DNA from: Fennellomyces sp. T-0311
Lineage: Eukaryota; Mucoromycota; Mucoromycetes; Mucorales; Lichtheimiaceae
DNA: 64,000 bases
Assembly (NCBI GenBank): GCA_025266875.1
Contig: JALLLT010000068.1
Span: 1-64,000 of the forward strand
Direction of reading: 5' to 3'
Both the position numbers and the translations under genes were made by a program. Shown in pieces: positions 23,859 to 33,597 of the stretch. The notes below the pieces were generated by a model that ran no database searches, was not told where the DNA came from, and was given only the letters and a program-made list of their open reading frames with translations. Each line of letters starts with the position of its first letter. Within the stretch, counting starts at the first letter, position 1.

Positions 23859-24323
23859 ACTTTCATTGCTGCTTTTTATCTTTATTATTATTTTTTTTAT
23901 CATCTCTGTGCTTTTTTCCTTTCTATTTTTCTCTCTTTTTTTCATTTCTTTTCTTCATACTTTTCCTTTTAACATAGACTCTACTAAACCTTTTTCATTT
24001 TATATCATACTTTTATATACTTTTAAATAATCGCACTGCGGCAGATAACTCGAATATTGCATGATCGTGCATCTTATTAAAATGGGTAAGGCAAGTTATT
24101 ATCAGGGTTACCATCAATTAGCTATAAGATAGGTTACACAGATTTGTAAGATAAATAAATAAACAGTTTTTCCTGCACGGGCGTTTGTTTTTTTCACAAC
24201 TTTTATCTTCATCTAAGTCCATAATGACCGGAGCGTCAATCTGTTACGCCCCTTGGCTGATAAGCCACCGTCAAAAATTCACAACCTCACTTTTCACCCT
24301 GTCGGAGTATGTAATTTGCTATA
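23859..24323. other. MULE 3' non-coding region
   Basis: T-rich sequence follows the transposase stop, then non-coding DNA up to the right terminal inverted repeat (about 24324-24360). No second gene is seen within the element. Confidence 0.6.
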
Positions 24324-24360
24324 CTCATCCGTGAAATTTTAGAAACGCGTTCTCTTTGTG

Positions 24361-24369
24361 CCCACGTTG
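24361..24369. repeat. Right target-site duplication of the MULE
   Basis: cccacgttg, identical to 20685-20693. Confidence 0.9.
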
Positions 24370-24734
24370 CGACCAGTCTTGATGACACGGTTGCTTTGTA
24401 AAAGCTCAGCTAGCTTGTCAGGAACGGATCCGTAAGAGTGTAAGGGTAAGATGGTGACGGTATCTTCGAAGGCAATTTGAACAGTAGCAACCTTCCCTGG
24501 GCCGGTGTATCCAGTGGTTGGGCCATAATTCCACTCACAGTCAAATCCAATTGCAATCGTTGATCCTTCGGGGGTATCGGCGGTAGGATATGTACGGCGA
24601 AGAAGGCAGTCGAGGTATATATTGGCTTCGGCAGCAGATAAGATATCAGTACATTGTGTTACCTCAACTGCTGACTTACACGTGCTTTTGATCTGTTGTG
24701 TATCGTAAGTTTTCACTAATAGAGTTTTGCGCAC
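24361..24734 (-). pseudogene. 5' portion of the interrupted DEDDy exonuclease gene
   Basis: This frame holds the exonuclease ExoI motif AIGFDCEWNYG (Asp and Glu) and GKVATVQIAFEDTVTILPLH. It ends SNRVIKTGRNV at the duplication. Removing 20694-24369 joins it in frame to GGDLKKIRRDYG at 20693, giving a normal DEDDy/WRN-type exonuclease domain. The frame is open back to a stop near 24790 without an ATG, so the first exon lies farther upstream or the start has been lost. In the present sequence the frame runs a few codons into the MULE terminus and stops. The split explains why neither half makes a full domain. Confidence 0.78.
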
Positions 24735-25085
24735 AGACGAAGTAGATGGATAATATGCTCTATATATGCTTATTTCATCATGGCTGCTTTAAAAATTCGT
24801 TTGATATAGCATAACGGTAACTTCGCTACCAACGCTAATCATGCTTAAAATTCCGACACCGCACACAGGACAACTATTAGTCCGCCCAACCCGCCCTGGT
24901 CCTGAAGTACTAAGTATAGCAACTACACTTAAGGGAATAACGACCGGTGTAAAAAGCATGACTAGCTCCAATACCAAGAATAGCTCTTAAAAATAATATA
25001 CTGTAACTTCCATCGACCCTTACTCTCTTAATTAGTGGATCTTTATATCTCAAATCTGGTACTTTTTTCTCACTCTTGTTTACGC
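24735..25085. other. Upstream of the interrupted exonuclease gene
   Basis: Probably contains the missing first exon or promoter of the minus-strand exonuclease gene, but I could not identify either. No other feature is seen. Confidence 0.3.
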
Positions 25086-25660
25086 AGACAAAAAAGTGCC
25101 ACTCAAGAGCTCCCCTTATCATCGCACGCACATAAAAGATCCAATACTAGATTTGCTAGCTATCATCATGCGCATAGAAAATACTTCGTTCCTTGTTAAT
25201 GATCATTACGTGTACATAAAAGATCACGTTCCAGGTTTGTTAACGATTATTACGGGCACAGAAAAAAGTGTCATCCAAGTTCATTACTTGTTATTTGTTA
25301 ACCACCATGCGCACAGAAAAGTGCTACTTCAGTTTCGCTACCCGTCATCGCGCACACTGAAAAAGTGCTACTCCGCTCCTTTCTGTGCGCCTCGTTCAAT
25401 TTTGTGCAAAGGTATTAAGTTATGCATAGTTAAAGTGATATAAACAACCAAGGTTTTGATGGCTGCGATGAAATATAGCATAGTTAAAACTTTTTTATGT
25501 GTAAGTTGTGTGGTGCTTTGTAATGAAACAGCTTTGTCTAATTTCTGTGCGCGTAGTCTCCTCGGATGTGTGCTTTTGATTGGATGAGCATTAAAGCACC
25601 ACAGGATTATCTGTGCGCATGGTCGTTTTCTTCTGTGCGCGGGGTGACTCCCATAACTTT
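25086..25660. repeat. Degenerate repeat cluster, direct units followed by inverted units
   Basis: Around six direct units of about 45-55 bp, built on gcgcacagaaaaagtgctac, occur between 25086 and 25375 (best copies near 25171, 25253, 25308 and 25349). From 25379 the same core returns in the opposite orientation, ttctgtgcgc, at about 25380, 25543, 25611 and 25631. This direct-then-inverted layout resembles the subterminal repeats of a foldback-type or other DNA transposon. The ORF running through it (25096-25443) is an artefact of the repeats. Confidence 0.65.
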
Positions 25661-25965
25661 TTCAAAATTCAATATATAGCAAAACTAGTCCGTAGCAATA
25701 AAATATAAGACCTTTTAGAGTTGTTATTACGGCGTACATTTTTTTATTTCACTCAGAAAAAAAGAAGTTATTGGCCTCCAAAGTTGGTCAGTTGAGCCAA
25801 AATTTGCTAAGTGATGGGAAAAATTAAGACGTACTGAATACTAATTGAGTTTTAAATAGTTGTGATGGCTGCTGTTATTGGCTGTGTGCGCGTTTCAAGT
25901 CCTCACTTTCACCTCCCCAAGGCTCATAGATTACAAACGCTCCTAGAGATTAAGTCATTTTTCCG
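25661..25965. other. Short non-coding interval
   Basis: AT-rich sequence between the repeat cluster and the 81-aa family gene. Nothing is recognised. Confidence 0.4.
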
Positions 25966-26211
25966 ATGAAGCCTCCCATGGACACCAAGTATACTTTCAG
26001 TGGAAAAGGAAGCCGAGAATTCTTCGATAATCATTCATTGGGTAACTGGACATTCGAAAAATACGCGCTCCAATTCGCACACGAGAATCAAGCAGATGTC
26101 CGACACAAGTTCCTTTCAGATATGGATTGGCTTGCAACTCAAAATATTCCACGCGAAGTTATCGCCTACATTCGTCGCATACAAAAAGACGTGAAAAAGA
26201 AGGTATTTTAA
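25966..26211 (+). CDS. 81-aa dispersed-family protein of unknown function (copy 2, intact)
   Basis: A single ORF from ATG to TAA. It begins MKPPMDTKYTFSGKGSREFF and includes NWTFEKYALQFAHENQADVR and IPREVIAYIRRIQKDVKKKV. The protein is charged and mostly helical, with no signal peptide, membrane segment or known motif. A second, frameshifted copy sits at 14000-14270 and both lie beside transposon debris. It may be a short accessory ORF of a mobile element or the first exon of a longer family protein. The sequence 100-300 bp downstream (26320 onward) contains another open frame in the same direction. Confidence 0.55.
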   Translation: MKPPMDTKYTFSGKGSREFFDNHSLGNWTFEKYALQFAHENQADVRHKFLSDMDWLATQNIPREVIAYIRRIQKDVKKKVF

Positions 26212-26324
26212 CTACATTAATGTAAACGATTCTGTTCGATTGATTGTGGCGTGGGAAACTATCGTAGAATAAAGCTGTCCAAAGCCATAAAAGCGCACCC
26301 GCACCCGCAACCGGAAACAGTTAT

Positions 26325-27332
26325 GTGTTCAATGGACACAATAACATTGTTGGAAATGTCAGAAACGCTAGCTTCACCGAATATGCAGGGCCATCAGCGG
26401 CAGCTCCATCAACTTCAGCGGCACCATCCACTTCAGCGGCACCATCCACTTTAGCGGCACCATTCACTTCAGCGGCACCATCCACACCAGAGGAAGCACC
26501 ATCCACATCAACATCCGAGGAGGAACCACCAGCACCTGCAGAGGATTCCACTCTTTACCAACATTTTCTGAACAGTTGGATGATTAATTGTGTAGGTGGT
26601 TAAGGACTCCCAGTTGATGCTTCTTGATTTCGCTTATTCGCATTTATACCGAAGGTTAAAAACAGTGGCTATCAATTGCTAAGAGATCGACCTGCTCGGG
26701 AAGCTGGGAGCAATAAAGAGGCTCTTCAAAAGTTATCACACACTCTGCTCGCACAATTTGAACGTAACAGCTTGCCGGAGATGTGTGCACTTCGGTAAGG
26801 GATCTATTTGCTGTAACAATTGGAGGATAGATAGAGACTAATGATTTCAAAGCCTTTCGCTTTCATATATAGTTAGCAGTGTAAATATCGACGTAGCCAC
26901 TGTTTTCAAGAAGTCCATTGGTGATAGCAAATGGGATGGGCTATTTGCTGGCGAACCGGCTGTGGATGATCTCGACCCTACAATCAAAACACTGATCGAT
27001 GACGTCTGCAAGGTATCGTAGGTCATTGCTGTGAACCTTGGTGTATACTTACTCTTTTATAGCCCTTGGATGAAAGAGTCCCAAATGCTGTCCGTGCGCT
27101 AATCATTATCAATGAGAAACGCTTGGAACAGCTTCGCATGATGGACCAAATCGGTCTGAAGGATCCCACACCAGCACTGGCATTACTCGTTTTAGATAAA
27201 GTCCCGCCGGGGAAAGATGTATCCAAAATTGATGGCGAGAAAAGTGATCATCAATGCCAAGTTCTTCGGGTGACGTCGTATGCTCCTGAGACCAAAACCT
27301 TCGTGTTCCAGACACGAAGCGCTTACGTTTGA
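26325..27332 (+). pseudogene. Exon-like fragments of an unrecognised (possibly transposon-borne) gene
   Basis: Three plus-strand open stretches look coding. At 26325-26580, GHNNIVGNVRNASF is followed by an Ala/Pro/Ser/Thr repeat. At 26875-27010 there is VATVFKKSIGDSKWDGLFAG. At 27062-27300 there is PLDERVPNAVRALIIINEKR followed by LEQLRMMDQIGLKDPTPALA, with an intron-like gap (GTATCG...TATAG) between the last two. The frames do not join cleanly across the whole length. No known domain is visible. It may be the 5' part of the gene continuing at 28144. Confidence 0.4.
26392..26490 (+). repeat. 18-bp coding minisatellite
   Basis: About five copies of an 18-bp unit (tcagcggcaccatccact and variants) encode a repeated Ser-Ala-Ala-Pro-Ser-Thr hexapeptide. 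Confidence 0.85.
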
Positions 27333-27461
27333 CTTCCCACCATTGTCTCGTTCGCATTAGAATGTGCTCAATCTGCCATTACAAAAAATGAATGGATCAC
27401 GTTTGTTCGCATCTACAAGTTTTTGATCGAGTAGTATAACCTGGGAAGCTTAGTTAAAAGC

Positions 27462-27869
27462 ATGCCCTGGTGGAAGCTGTTAGAGCAGGTCTCTGATATT
27501 GGAGAACCAATGGCAAAAAAGGCCATTGCCTTGACCAAAGGAAATGAAGCGCCCGAAGAACCAAAGCAGACTGGTCGGCCAAAGAAGGTTCTCACGGAAG
27601 AATACATTCACGCAATGTGTAAATTCGCTCTCGACCGTGTCAAAGTTGGTGAGCCCGTTACTGCACAGCTACTCCAGGACCACCTTAAGGACGAAAGCTT
27701 TGAGACACCCTGCCCCACGGTTCTCAAAGAGGATATGAAGAAGGCTGGATTACGTGACACCGCCAAAATATTTTGCATGACTGCAACCGATAGGGAACTT
27801 CGGGGCATCGTTGGGCAGAAAGTCGCGTATAATCGGATACCCAACTGCACTGAAGTACAACTTGCTTGA
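27462..27869 (+). pseudogene. Helix-turn-helix transposase N-terminus-like fragment
   Basis: The frame contains KQTGRPKKVLTEEYIHAM, then VTAQLLQDHLKDESFETPCP, TVLKEDMKKAG and LRDTAKIF. A GRPKK-LTEE start followed by a predicted two-helix unit and a TVxxxxKKAGL end is the general layout of the Tc1/mariner/IS630 DNA-binding half, but the match is loose. No DDE catalytic half follows; a stop ends the frame at 27869 and further frame-broken coding (SLWKKAVEQFRQDKLLQ) follows to about 27970. It is probably a decayed piece of a larger gene. Confidence 0.35.
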
Positions 27870-28143
27870 CAATTGTATACTTACTTCTCTGATGTGGGTA
27901 AAAGCGACCTCATTTCCCTTTGGAAAAAAGCGGTGGAGCAATTCCGACAGGACAAGCTCCTCCAACCAGCAAGAACATGAGGAACAGGCCTGAATTCACA
28001 GAGTTATCTGTGTTTAAAATGTGGATACATGTGTCCAGGCAAAACGTTATATACAAATATATGTTAGTATCCTCAGTTTGAGAAGGCAATGACTGGTATG
28101 TTAACATAGCTTTAGGATACATAACGTCAGCCGATGGGGAGAG

Positions 28144-29092
28144 ATGATCGAAAACAAGGAAGCGAGCGAAAATGACTTCTTAAGCGAGACACACACGATT
28201 TTCAACATTTTGCTGCGAGGAGATGTGGAACTGATCGTTAAAACGTAAGTGCTTGTGCTAAATCATTCTTCAAGTTACTTATGCAATGGTTCATTTTAGC
28301 GGAGAGGTCATGGCAACTGCAGCAAAAATCGCTCGGGACTACATGAAGCAGCACTACGATGTCGACCTTGCCATCAATGTGTACGACCGGAAACTAGATA
28401 CAGTGGCCGCTTCATATAATGATATTTTATATAACGATACTTTGATATAACGATAAAGTTTGGGCTGCACCGTCATATCGTTATATAAAGCGGCCACTGT
28501 ATGCTAGTCGCCCGCAAGAAAGGATACGGTCTGACGGCGATCGAGTGGAAAAGAAAAACTATCGATGACAAGCAACTTTTACTGCAACAGTGTAAGAGCA
28601 TTCGGGTCAATAAATGCACCTTGTCGGCCATATGGAATCTACCAATATTGCCCGAAAACGCTCTTGACCATTATGTCTTAGGAATGGACTGGCGAGGTAG
28701 GCGTTGCGTATACCAATTTCCAAATTTTAACGTATGAACGATAGGGTTTTGCGGATACATGTTTATCGTCAAGAAAATTCACGGCATCTACATTGCAAAA
28801 AAAAAAAATGGATCTGACATGTGGCTTCCTACACATCTCAAGCTTGTCAGTCGATTTAAGGAAACGCTACAACTCCTCTTGTTCTGGAAGGTTTGTTGTC
28901 TTCTTGATAGTTGCTCAAAAGTCTAACTTATATCATATTTTAGAACCATCTTAATACTTTATGCCAAATGATTGATGTCGCCATTGCTGTCAAGGATTCA
29001 GCCGGCATGGAAAGTATCGCGGGTGCAGCAACATTGAAGCGTCAGAGTAGTGATTCGGATTTTACCTATATGTCACCTAAAAGGTCTCGCTG
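28144..29092 (+). CDS. Unrecognised family protein, interrupted by a MITE
   Basis: Coding starts MIENKEASENDFLSETHTIF, with introns at about 28228-28280 and 28696-28739 and probably one more near 28891-28943. Distinctive stretches are VMATAAKIARDYMKQHYDVD, LPENALDHYVLGMDWRG and GYMFIVKKIHGIYIAKKKNG. A further one is MWLPTHLKLVSRFKETLQLL, and the tail ends in a basic SPKRSR. A 99-bp MITE (28401-28499) splits the frame after YDRKL. Removing it with one TA restores continuous coding into MLVARKKGYGLTAIEWKR. I do not recognise a named domain; the GMDWRG...GYMFxVK core suggests a family repeated in related genomes. As it stands the gene cannot make the full protein unless the MITE is removed. Confidence 0.55.
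28401..28499. mobile_element. 99-bp Tc1/mariner-type MITE
   Basis: A near-perfect palindromic element. The left end cagtggccgcttcatataat and the right end (reverse complement cagtggccgctttatataac) match over more than 20 bp, and a TA lies on each side (28399-28400, 28500-28501). The CAGTGGC terminus and TA duplication are typical of Tc1/mariner-class elements. It carries no ORF and sits inside a coding frame. Confidence 0.9.
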
Positions 29093-31204
29093 ATCACCTC
29101 TTGCCATAATTTGCGACATACACGTTTTTTATATCATTTTATTGTACATACTTTATATTAGCATACGAATTCTAGCCTTATTTGGACATTATGTTTATAC
29201 AAAAATTATGTTTATCATCACAATATATTTTTTCGTTGCAGGCTTACATAAATTTATCTTTGTGCAGTGGCTTCATGTGGCATGGAAACGTAATACACCG
29301 GTTTCTTAGGTGACTAAAAGATTATAAGAATGTATTTGATGATTGAGACTTTTGACAGAATCTCCAAGCAGAAATATGTTTACTATCAAAGTGCGCAATG
29401 TGTAAGCAATGCACACAAAGAAACTAAAATTACCTTATGCAGCAAACCCTATATCCGTGAGGATGCATTTTTTGGTTGTGCGTTAAAAGATGCTCGATAT
29501 ATTACTGAACTCCGCTGCATAAACTATCAAGGCTGGTTACTTCAAATTGATGAGGAGGTGGTAATACAGTAAGTGGTGTATAAGCAATTCATCTGACAAA
29601 GTGGTTCATAATCGACGTCAAGATGGATTCGTAGATTCCAAAATCGGGAGCAATTGTAGCATGTAGTTTTGATACGTATTCGGCTCACGGCGTGACTACC
29701 AACACTTGGGAAGAAGATACATTTCAGTGCTTTCAACTGAGGGCATTGAATTGAAACTAGCGAATTTTAATTCCTTTATTCCATTGCTTCTATAGCATGG
29801 TCCAATAGCAATATCACTGGTGCCAAGGTGACCGAGTGCCATGTTGATTCCCTCGACTCCCTCGTCAAACATAGTGCTGCCAGTATAGAAGCGCTTTGCG
29901 ATATTGGTAAGCTAGGATGCTGACAGGCGACCTTTTACCCTTGTACTAAAGTAATAGTCTGGTAACGCGTCCAAGTTCCAATTGTCGCTGAGCCAAAACG
30001 GCCCTTTTCGAGCAGCGTGCACACATCCTTCGGATCCGTAGAATCTAACATATTCCGTACAGGCTGCTATTCATATTGATGTTGATACGTTAGACCACTA
30101 GAGCGCTTTCAATGATACTTGGTCGAACCATCTGCTATTTTTGATTACAGAGAAAAAACTCTTGTTGAATCGGCCGTCTGATCTTTGCAGCCGAAAGTCG
30201 AAAATATTCACAGTTTTATTAATCATTCTCATCACAAACGTGGGCTGTTACACACCACTATGTCAAATCCTATGCATCAGAGTATTGAATGAAGGAACTA
30301 TCAGTCGGAAGCGTGCTTTCCAGCGAGCTCTTAACTGTACGTATTGTGCAGCAATTCAAGCTTCATGTAATGTATGTGCGTTTGCATCAACACGCTTATA
30401 TAGTAACACCCATGCGATTATGTATACGAAGTCAATGCATGATCGAAACAGATTCAATAACGTATGATGCTCGCTTTTATTTACGGTATACATTTTAATA
30501 CATTTTGATTTGTATGCGATATTGTTGTTTACTGGCGGAGCTGCCTTGTATGCCATACCTTCGCCTTTTCCGTCCCTTCCATGTATTTCTGTATATGGCA
30601 GGAGACAGTTTTAGCATCGGAGAATATTACAGCCAGTGGGAATGGAATAAGACACACACAAAACGCTGCAACTAGAGCTGATTTGTAAGCGTGCGACGAG
30701 ATTCCAGACTGCAACAGGGCGTTTTGATTGTGCTCCGAACATAGGTTACCATTTTTGCCAAGTGCTTCGCGAGCATTTTCTTGGATTAAGAAAAGGCGAC
30801 ATTTTCATTAAAAGGCGAGTTTAAAAGAGCAAAAGATTGATACTAGATCGCCGCGTATCCATGCAGCATTGGCAGATGGTGCAATTGATATGGGAAATGG
30901 AAAGACTGATCTGGCCGGAGGGGTGCTCCTGCTCTGTTCCGAACGAAATGAGAACAATGGTACGTGCGTAGAGTCTCGATGATACATCAGATCCCAATGG
31001 ATATTAAACACTCATCGACGCCTCCAGTATTTGGATGTGTATTGCATACGTATGCCAATCACAGCGTTTTCTTTTGCTGCGGACGATGCCTCTCGACTTT
31101 CCATCTCGCTCAATTTAGCACAGTCTTGTGATGGAGAGGACCCGGGTCATGCAAATTGCTTTAAAAAGGAGTGATACCAAGCACTTTTACCTTTGCTTCC
31201 ATTC
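29093..31204. other. Gene-poor interval with an orphan coding fragment
   Basis: No complete gene is seen. On the minus strand two stretches have coding-like composition. One, at about 30075-29950, reads NMLDSTDPKDVCTLLEKGRF and then SATIGTWTRYQTITLV. The other, at about 29895-29740, reads TMFDEGVEGINMALGHLGTS and then DIAIGPCYRSNG. They do not splice into one another cleanly and I do not recognise the family. A plus-strand 80-codon ORF at 29330-29572 is unconvincing. The rest is AT-rich. Confidence 0.35.
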
Positions 31205-32759
31205 ATGTCACCATCAGTAACAGAAGTCTGCTCAACGGTCGGTTGCAATGAGCCTGCCAGTTTGCGTTGCCCCACCTGCATGAAGCAAGGCATTCTTGTC
31301 GGCTCCTACTTTTGCTCCCAAGATTGCTTCAAAAAGAGTTGGGTAGGTTAATTCCACTTTGATCGTATATACGATTGCTCAAACGTCATGATCTTAGGGT
31401 GTCCATAAAGCTGCGCACAAAGGCAACAAAGGTACGTTGTGAAGATACGGATGACAAAGTGCGGCTAATTGATGAATACTAGGAGCGACATACGATCCAT
31501 TCCCGACTTTTGGCTACACTGGCAAACTACGCGCGGTGTACCCGCTATCTCCTCGCCGAGTGGTCCCCGAACACATTCCGCGTCCTGAGTATGCGGAGAT
31601 AGGTATCCCCAAGACTGAGCTCACTCCCATAAGAAACAAGATCAGGGTGCTGTCACCAGAAGAAATCGAGGGCTGTCGACAGGCATGCCGCGTACGTTAG
31701 ACTTCGACAAAATGTTGCTTACCGGTGAATTAAAAAACTTTTTTTAGATCACCCGTGAAGTCTTGGGAATTGCTGCGGCAGCTGTTCGTGTTGGCATCAC
31801 AACAGACGAAATTGGTAACCCGCTTAGCACCGTCGTAACGTGACGATACTGACAACAGTACTAGACCGCATCGTCCACGAAGCCACGATCGAGCGCAACG
31901 CCTATCCATCGCCTCTCAACTACTACAATTTCCCGAAATCATGCTGCATGTATGCGCCACTCTTTTTTTTCTTACTCGACAAACGCTAATATAATTTCTC
32001 TGTTAGTTCGTTGAACGAAGGTAGTCATTCCGTTTGTTCGATTTTCTTGTTATTCTCACACATATAGCTAGTTATTTGCCATGGTATTCCTGATCAGCGA
32101 AAGCTGGTTGATGGTGACATTATCAACATTGATGTTTCATGTTACTACAAGGGGTTCCACGGTGATGCCAATGGAACATACCTCGTCGGTGAAAACGTCA
32201 GCCCTCTTGCGAAAAAATTGGTACAAGTTACCAAGGAGTGCTTGGACCGTGCTATTGCAACTGGTAAGTATTTCAAAATTTGATAAGCAAAGCTGAAGAA
32301 TATTCATCGTGATCATAGTCAAACCCGGTATGCGATACAGAGATTTCGGAAAGGTTATCCAAGAGCATGCCCATGCCAACGGATTCTCTGTCGTTCGCGC
32401 GTTCTGTGGTCACGGTATCAACCAGCTCTTCCATTGCGCACCTGATGTTCTTCATTATGCGAGTAAGTTTAACGTTCCAAGATACAGTGTAAAATATTCA
32501 TTATTTTTTATGACAGACAACAAGGGCGTCGGCGTCTTGAAAGCTGGACATGTCTTTACTATTGAACCAATGATCTGTGAAGGCGACCACAATGCCGTCT
32601 TCTGGTAAAGCGCAAATGTCAAAATTCCTCTTACTTTGTGCACTCATATGTTTATGTAGGCCTGATGAATGGACAGCGACGACAAGAGATGGAAAGCTGT
32701 CAGCTCAGTTTGAGCATACCATGCTAGTTACAGAAACTGGCGTTGAAATATTGACTTAG
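31205..32759 (+). CDS. Methionine aminopeptidase type 1, copy A
   Basis: Ten exons: 31205-31342, 31398-31431, 31483-31691, 31748-31814, 31865-31949, 32007-32020, 32072-32263, 32319-32462, 32517-32604 and 32660-32759. They join to 356 aa without a stop. The N-terminus is a ribosome-binding zinc finger ([20 protein letters not shown], then YFCSQDCF). The pita-bread catalytic domain shows [49 protein letters not shown] (two metal Asp), [11 protein letters not shown] (metal His), [11 protein letters not shown] and [12 protein letters not shown] (two metal Glu). MetAP1 removes the initiator Met co-translationally. All five metal ligands are present. Exon sizes from exon 2 on equal those of copy B, so the two are tandem duplicates. 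Confidence 0.93.
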
Positions 32760-33597
32760 TTAAATACGTATTGATTGCAGCAAATGTGGACGGCGTGTTT
32801 GATGGATAAGTAAATTCTGATCTCATATCCACCTTGGACAATTTGACATTTAGACTTTCGCCACTAAAATGTACCAGCATCTGCTGTACACGAACGCGTC
32901 CGGAAGGGTCTCAATGAAAAGTTCATCCACGCAAGCAAGGATCATATATATTCATGTTAAGGTGCGTATTGATTAAGATCGCCTTCTAGTGGCTTTAGGT
33001 AAGTGCATATATTGGTACGTACAGTAGTTTACAAATAAATTTCAGAAGACACCATACGAAATCTTGTATGTACAACAGATTTCTAAAAACGTATGATCTC
33101 TGTACTTTTCTTTTATGGGGCTTACCGTCCCACTTCTTCCTACCTAAACAAATAATGCCACTACATAAACCGAAAGGCATCTCACTCAGTGGCCATACAT
33201 TTCCTTCGTTCTCTAAAAACATCGAAATGGCCGATAAGCGCAAGTCTAAAGAAATGCAGATCAATAAGATGATATCCAACGAAGCAAAATCTAGCCTTAC
33301 TATGCGATAGGCTTACATATAAGCCGCAAGATAACCTTCTAATTGCAAGCAATACCCTTACTCAAAGACACCCATCTATTATGAAACAATTGCGATCTAG
33401 CGGCAAAGGATGTAGTATTATGACAATTTTCGCTTTAGTTACCATTGCGTTTAAGACAGACAGGCGGTCAGTATATGCCTATGGGACCCTTGCTTCTCTC
33501 GCTACACCTGCTATGAAAATTAGAAAGGAAGTCATGTCAAAGGAGTGCTTAAGCGCGGAGTAAAACTATTTTGTTACCACTCGGTCTCGCTTTTACC
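32760..33597. other. Spacer between the MetAP1 copies, with possible G-alpha remnants
   Basis: No intact gene. A plus-strand frame at 33228-33300 reads MADKRKSKEMQINKMISNEA, and about 80 bp later the reading SIMKQLRSSG occurs. Both resemble the N-terminal helix and the P-loop-following STIMKQLR of heterotrimeric G-protein alpha subunits, but the P-loop itself is absent. This is a weak inference. Confidence 0.3.

Larger units (their letters stand above)
20694..24360 (+). mobile_element. Complete Mutator-like DNA transposon (MULE), 3,667 bp
   Basis: The element is bounded by 9-bp duplications and imperfect terminal inverted repeats of about 36 bp. The left end reads cacttgtcaacgggtttcta and the reverse complement of the right end reads cacaaagagaacgcgtttct. 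Both continue into the common aatttcacggatgag. Inside is one six-exon transposase gene with no visible disabling mutation. The 9-bp duplication, the DDE core and the SWIM zinc finger together identify the Mutator superfamily. The short TIR is at the low end for MULEs. The insertion falls inside the coding sequence of an exonuclease gene on the other strand. The perfect duplication and intact frame suggest recent activity. Confidence 0.93.

Noticed and set aside
24789..25443. ORFs of 60-115 codons across 24.8-25.4 kb
   Set aside because: They run through degenerate repeats, lack recognisable domains and look like by-products of repeat structure.
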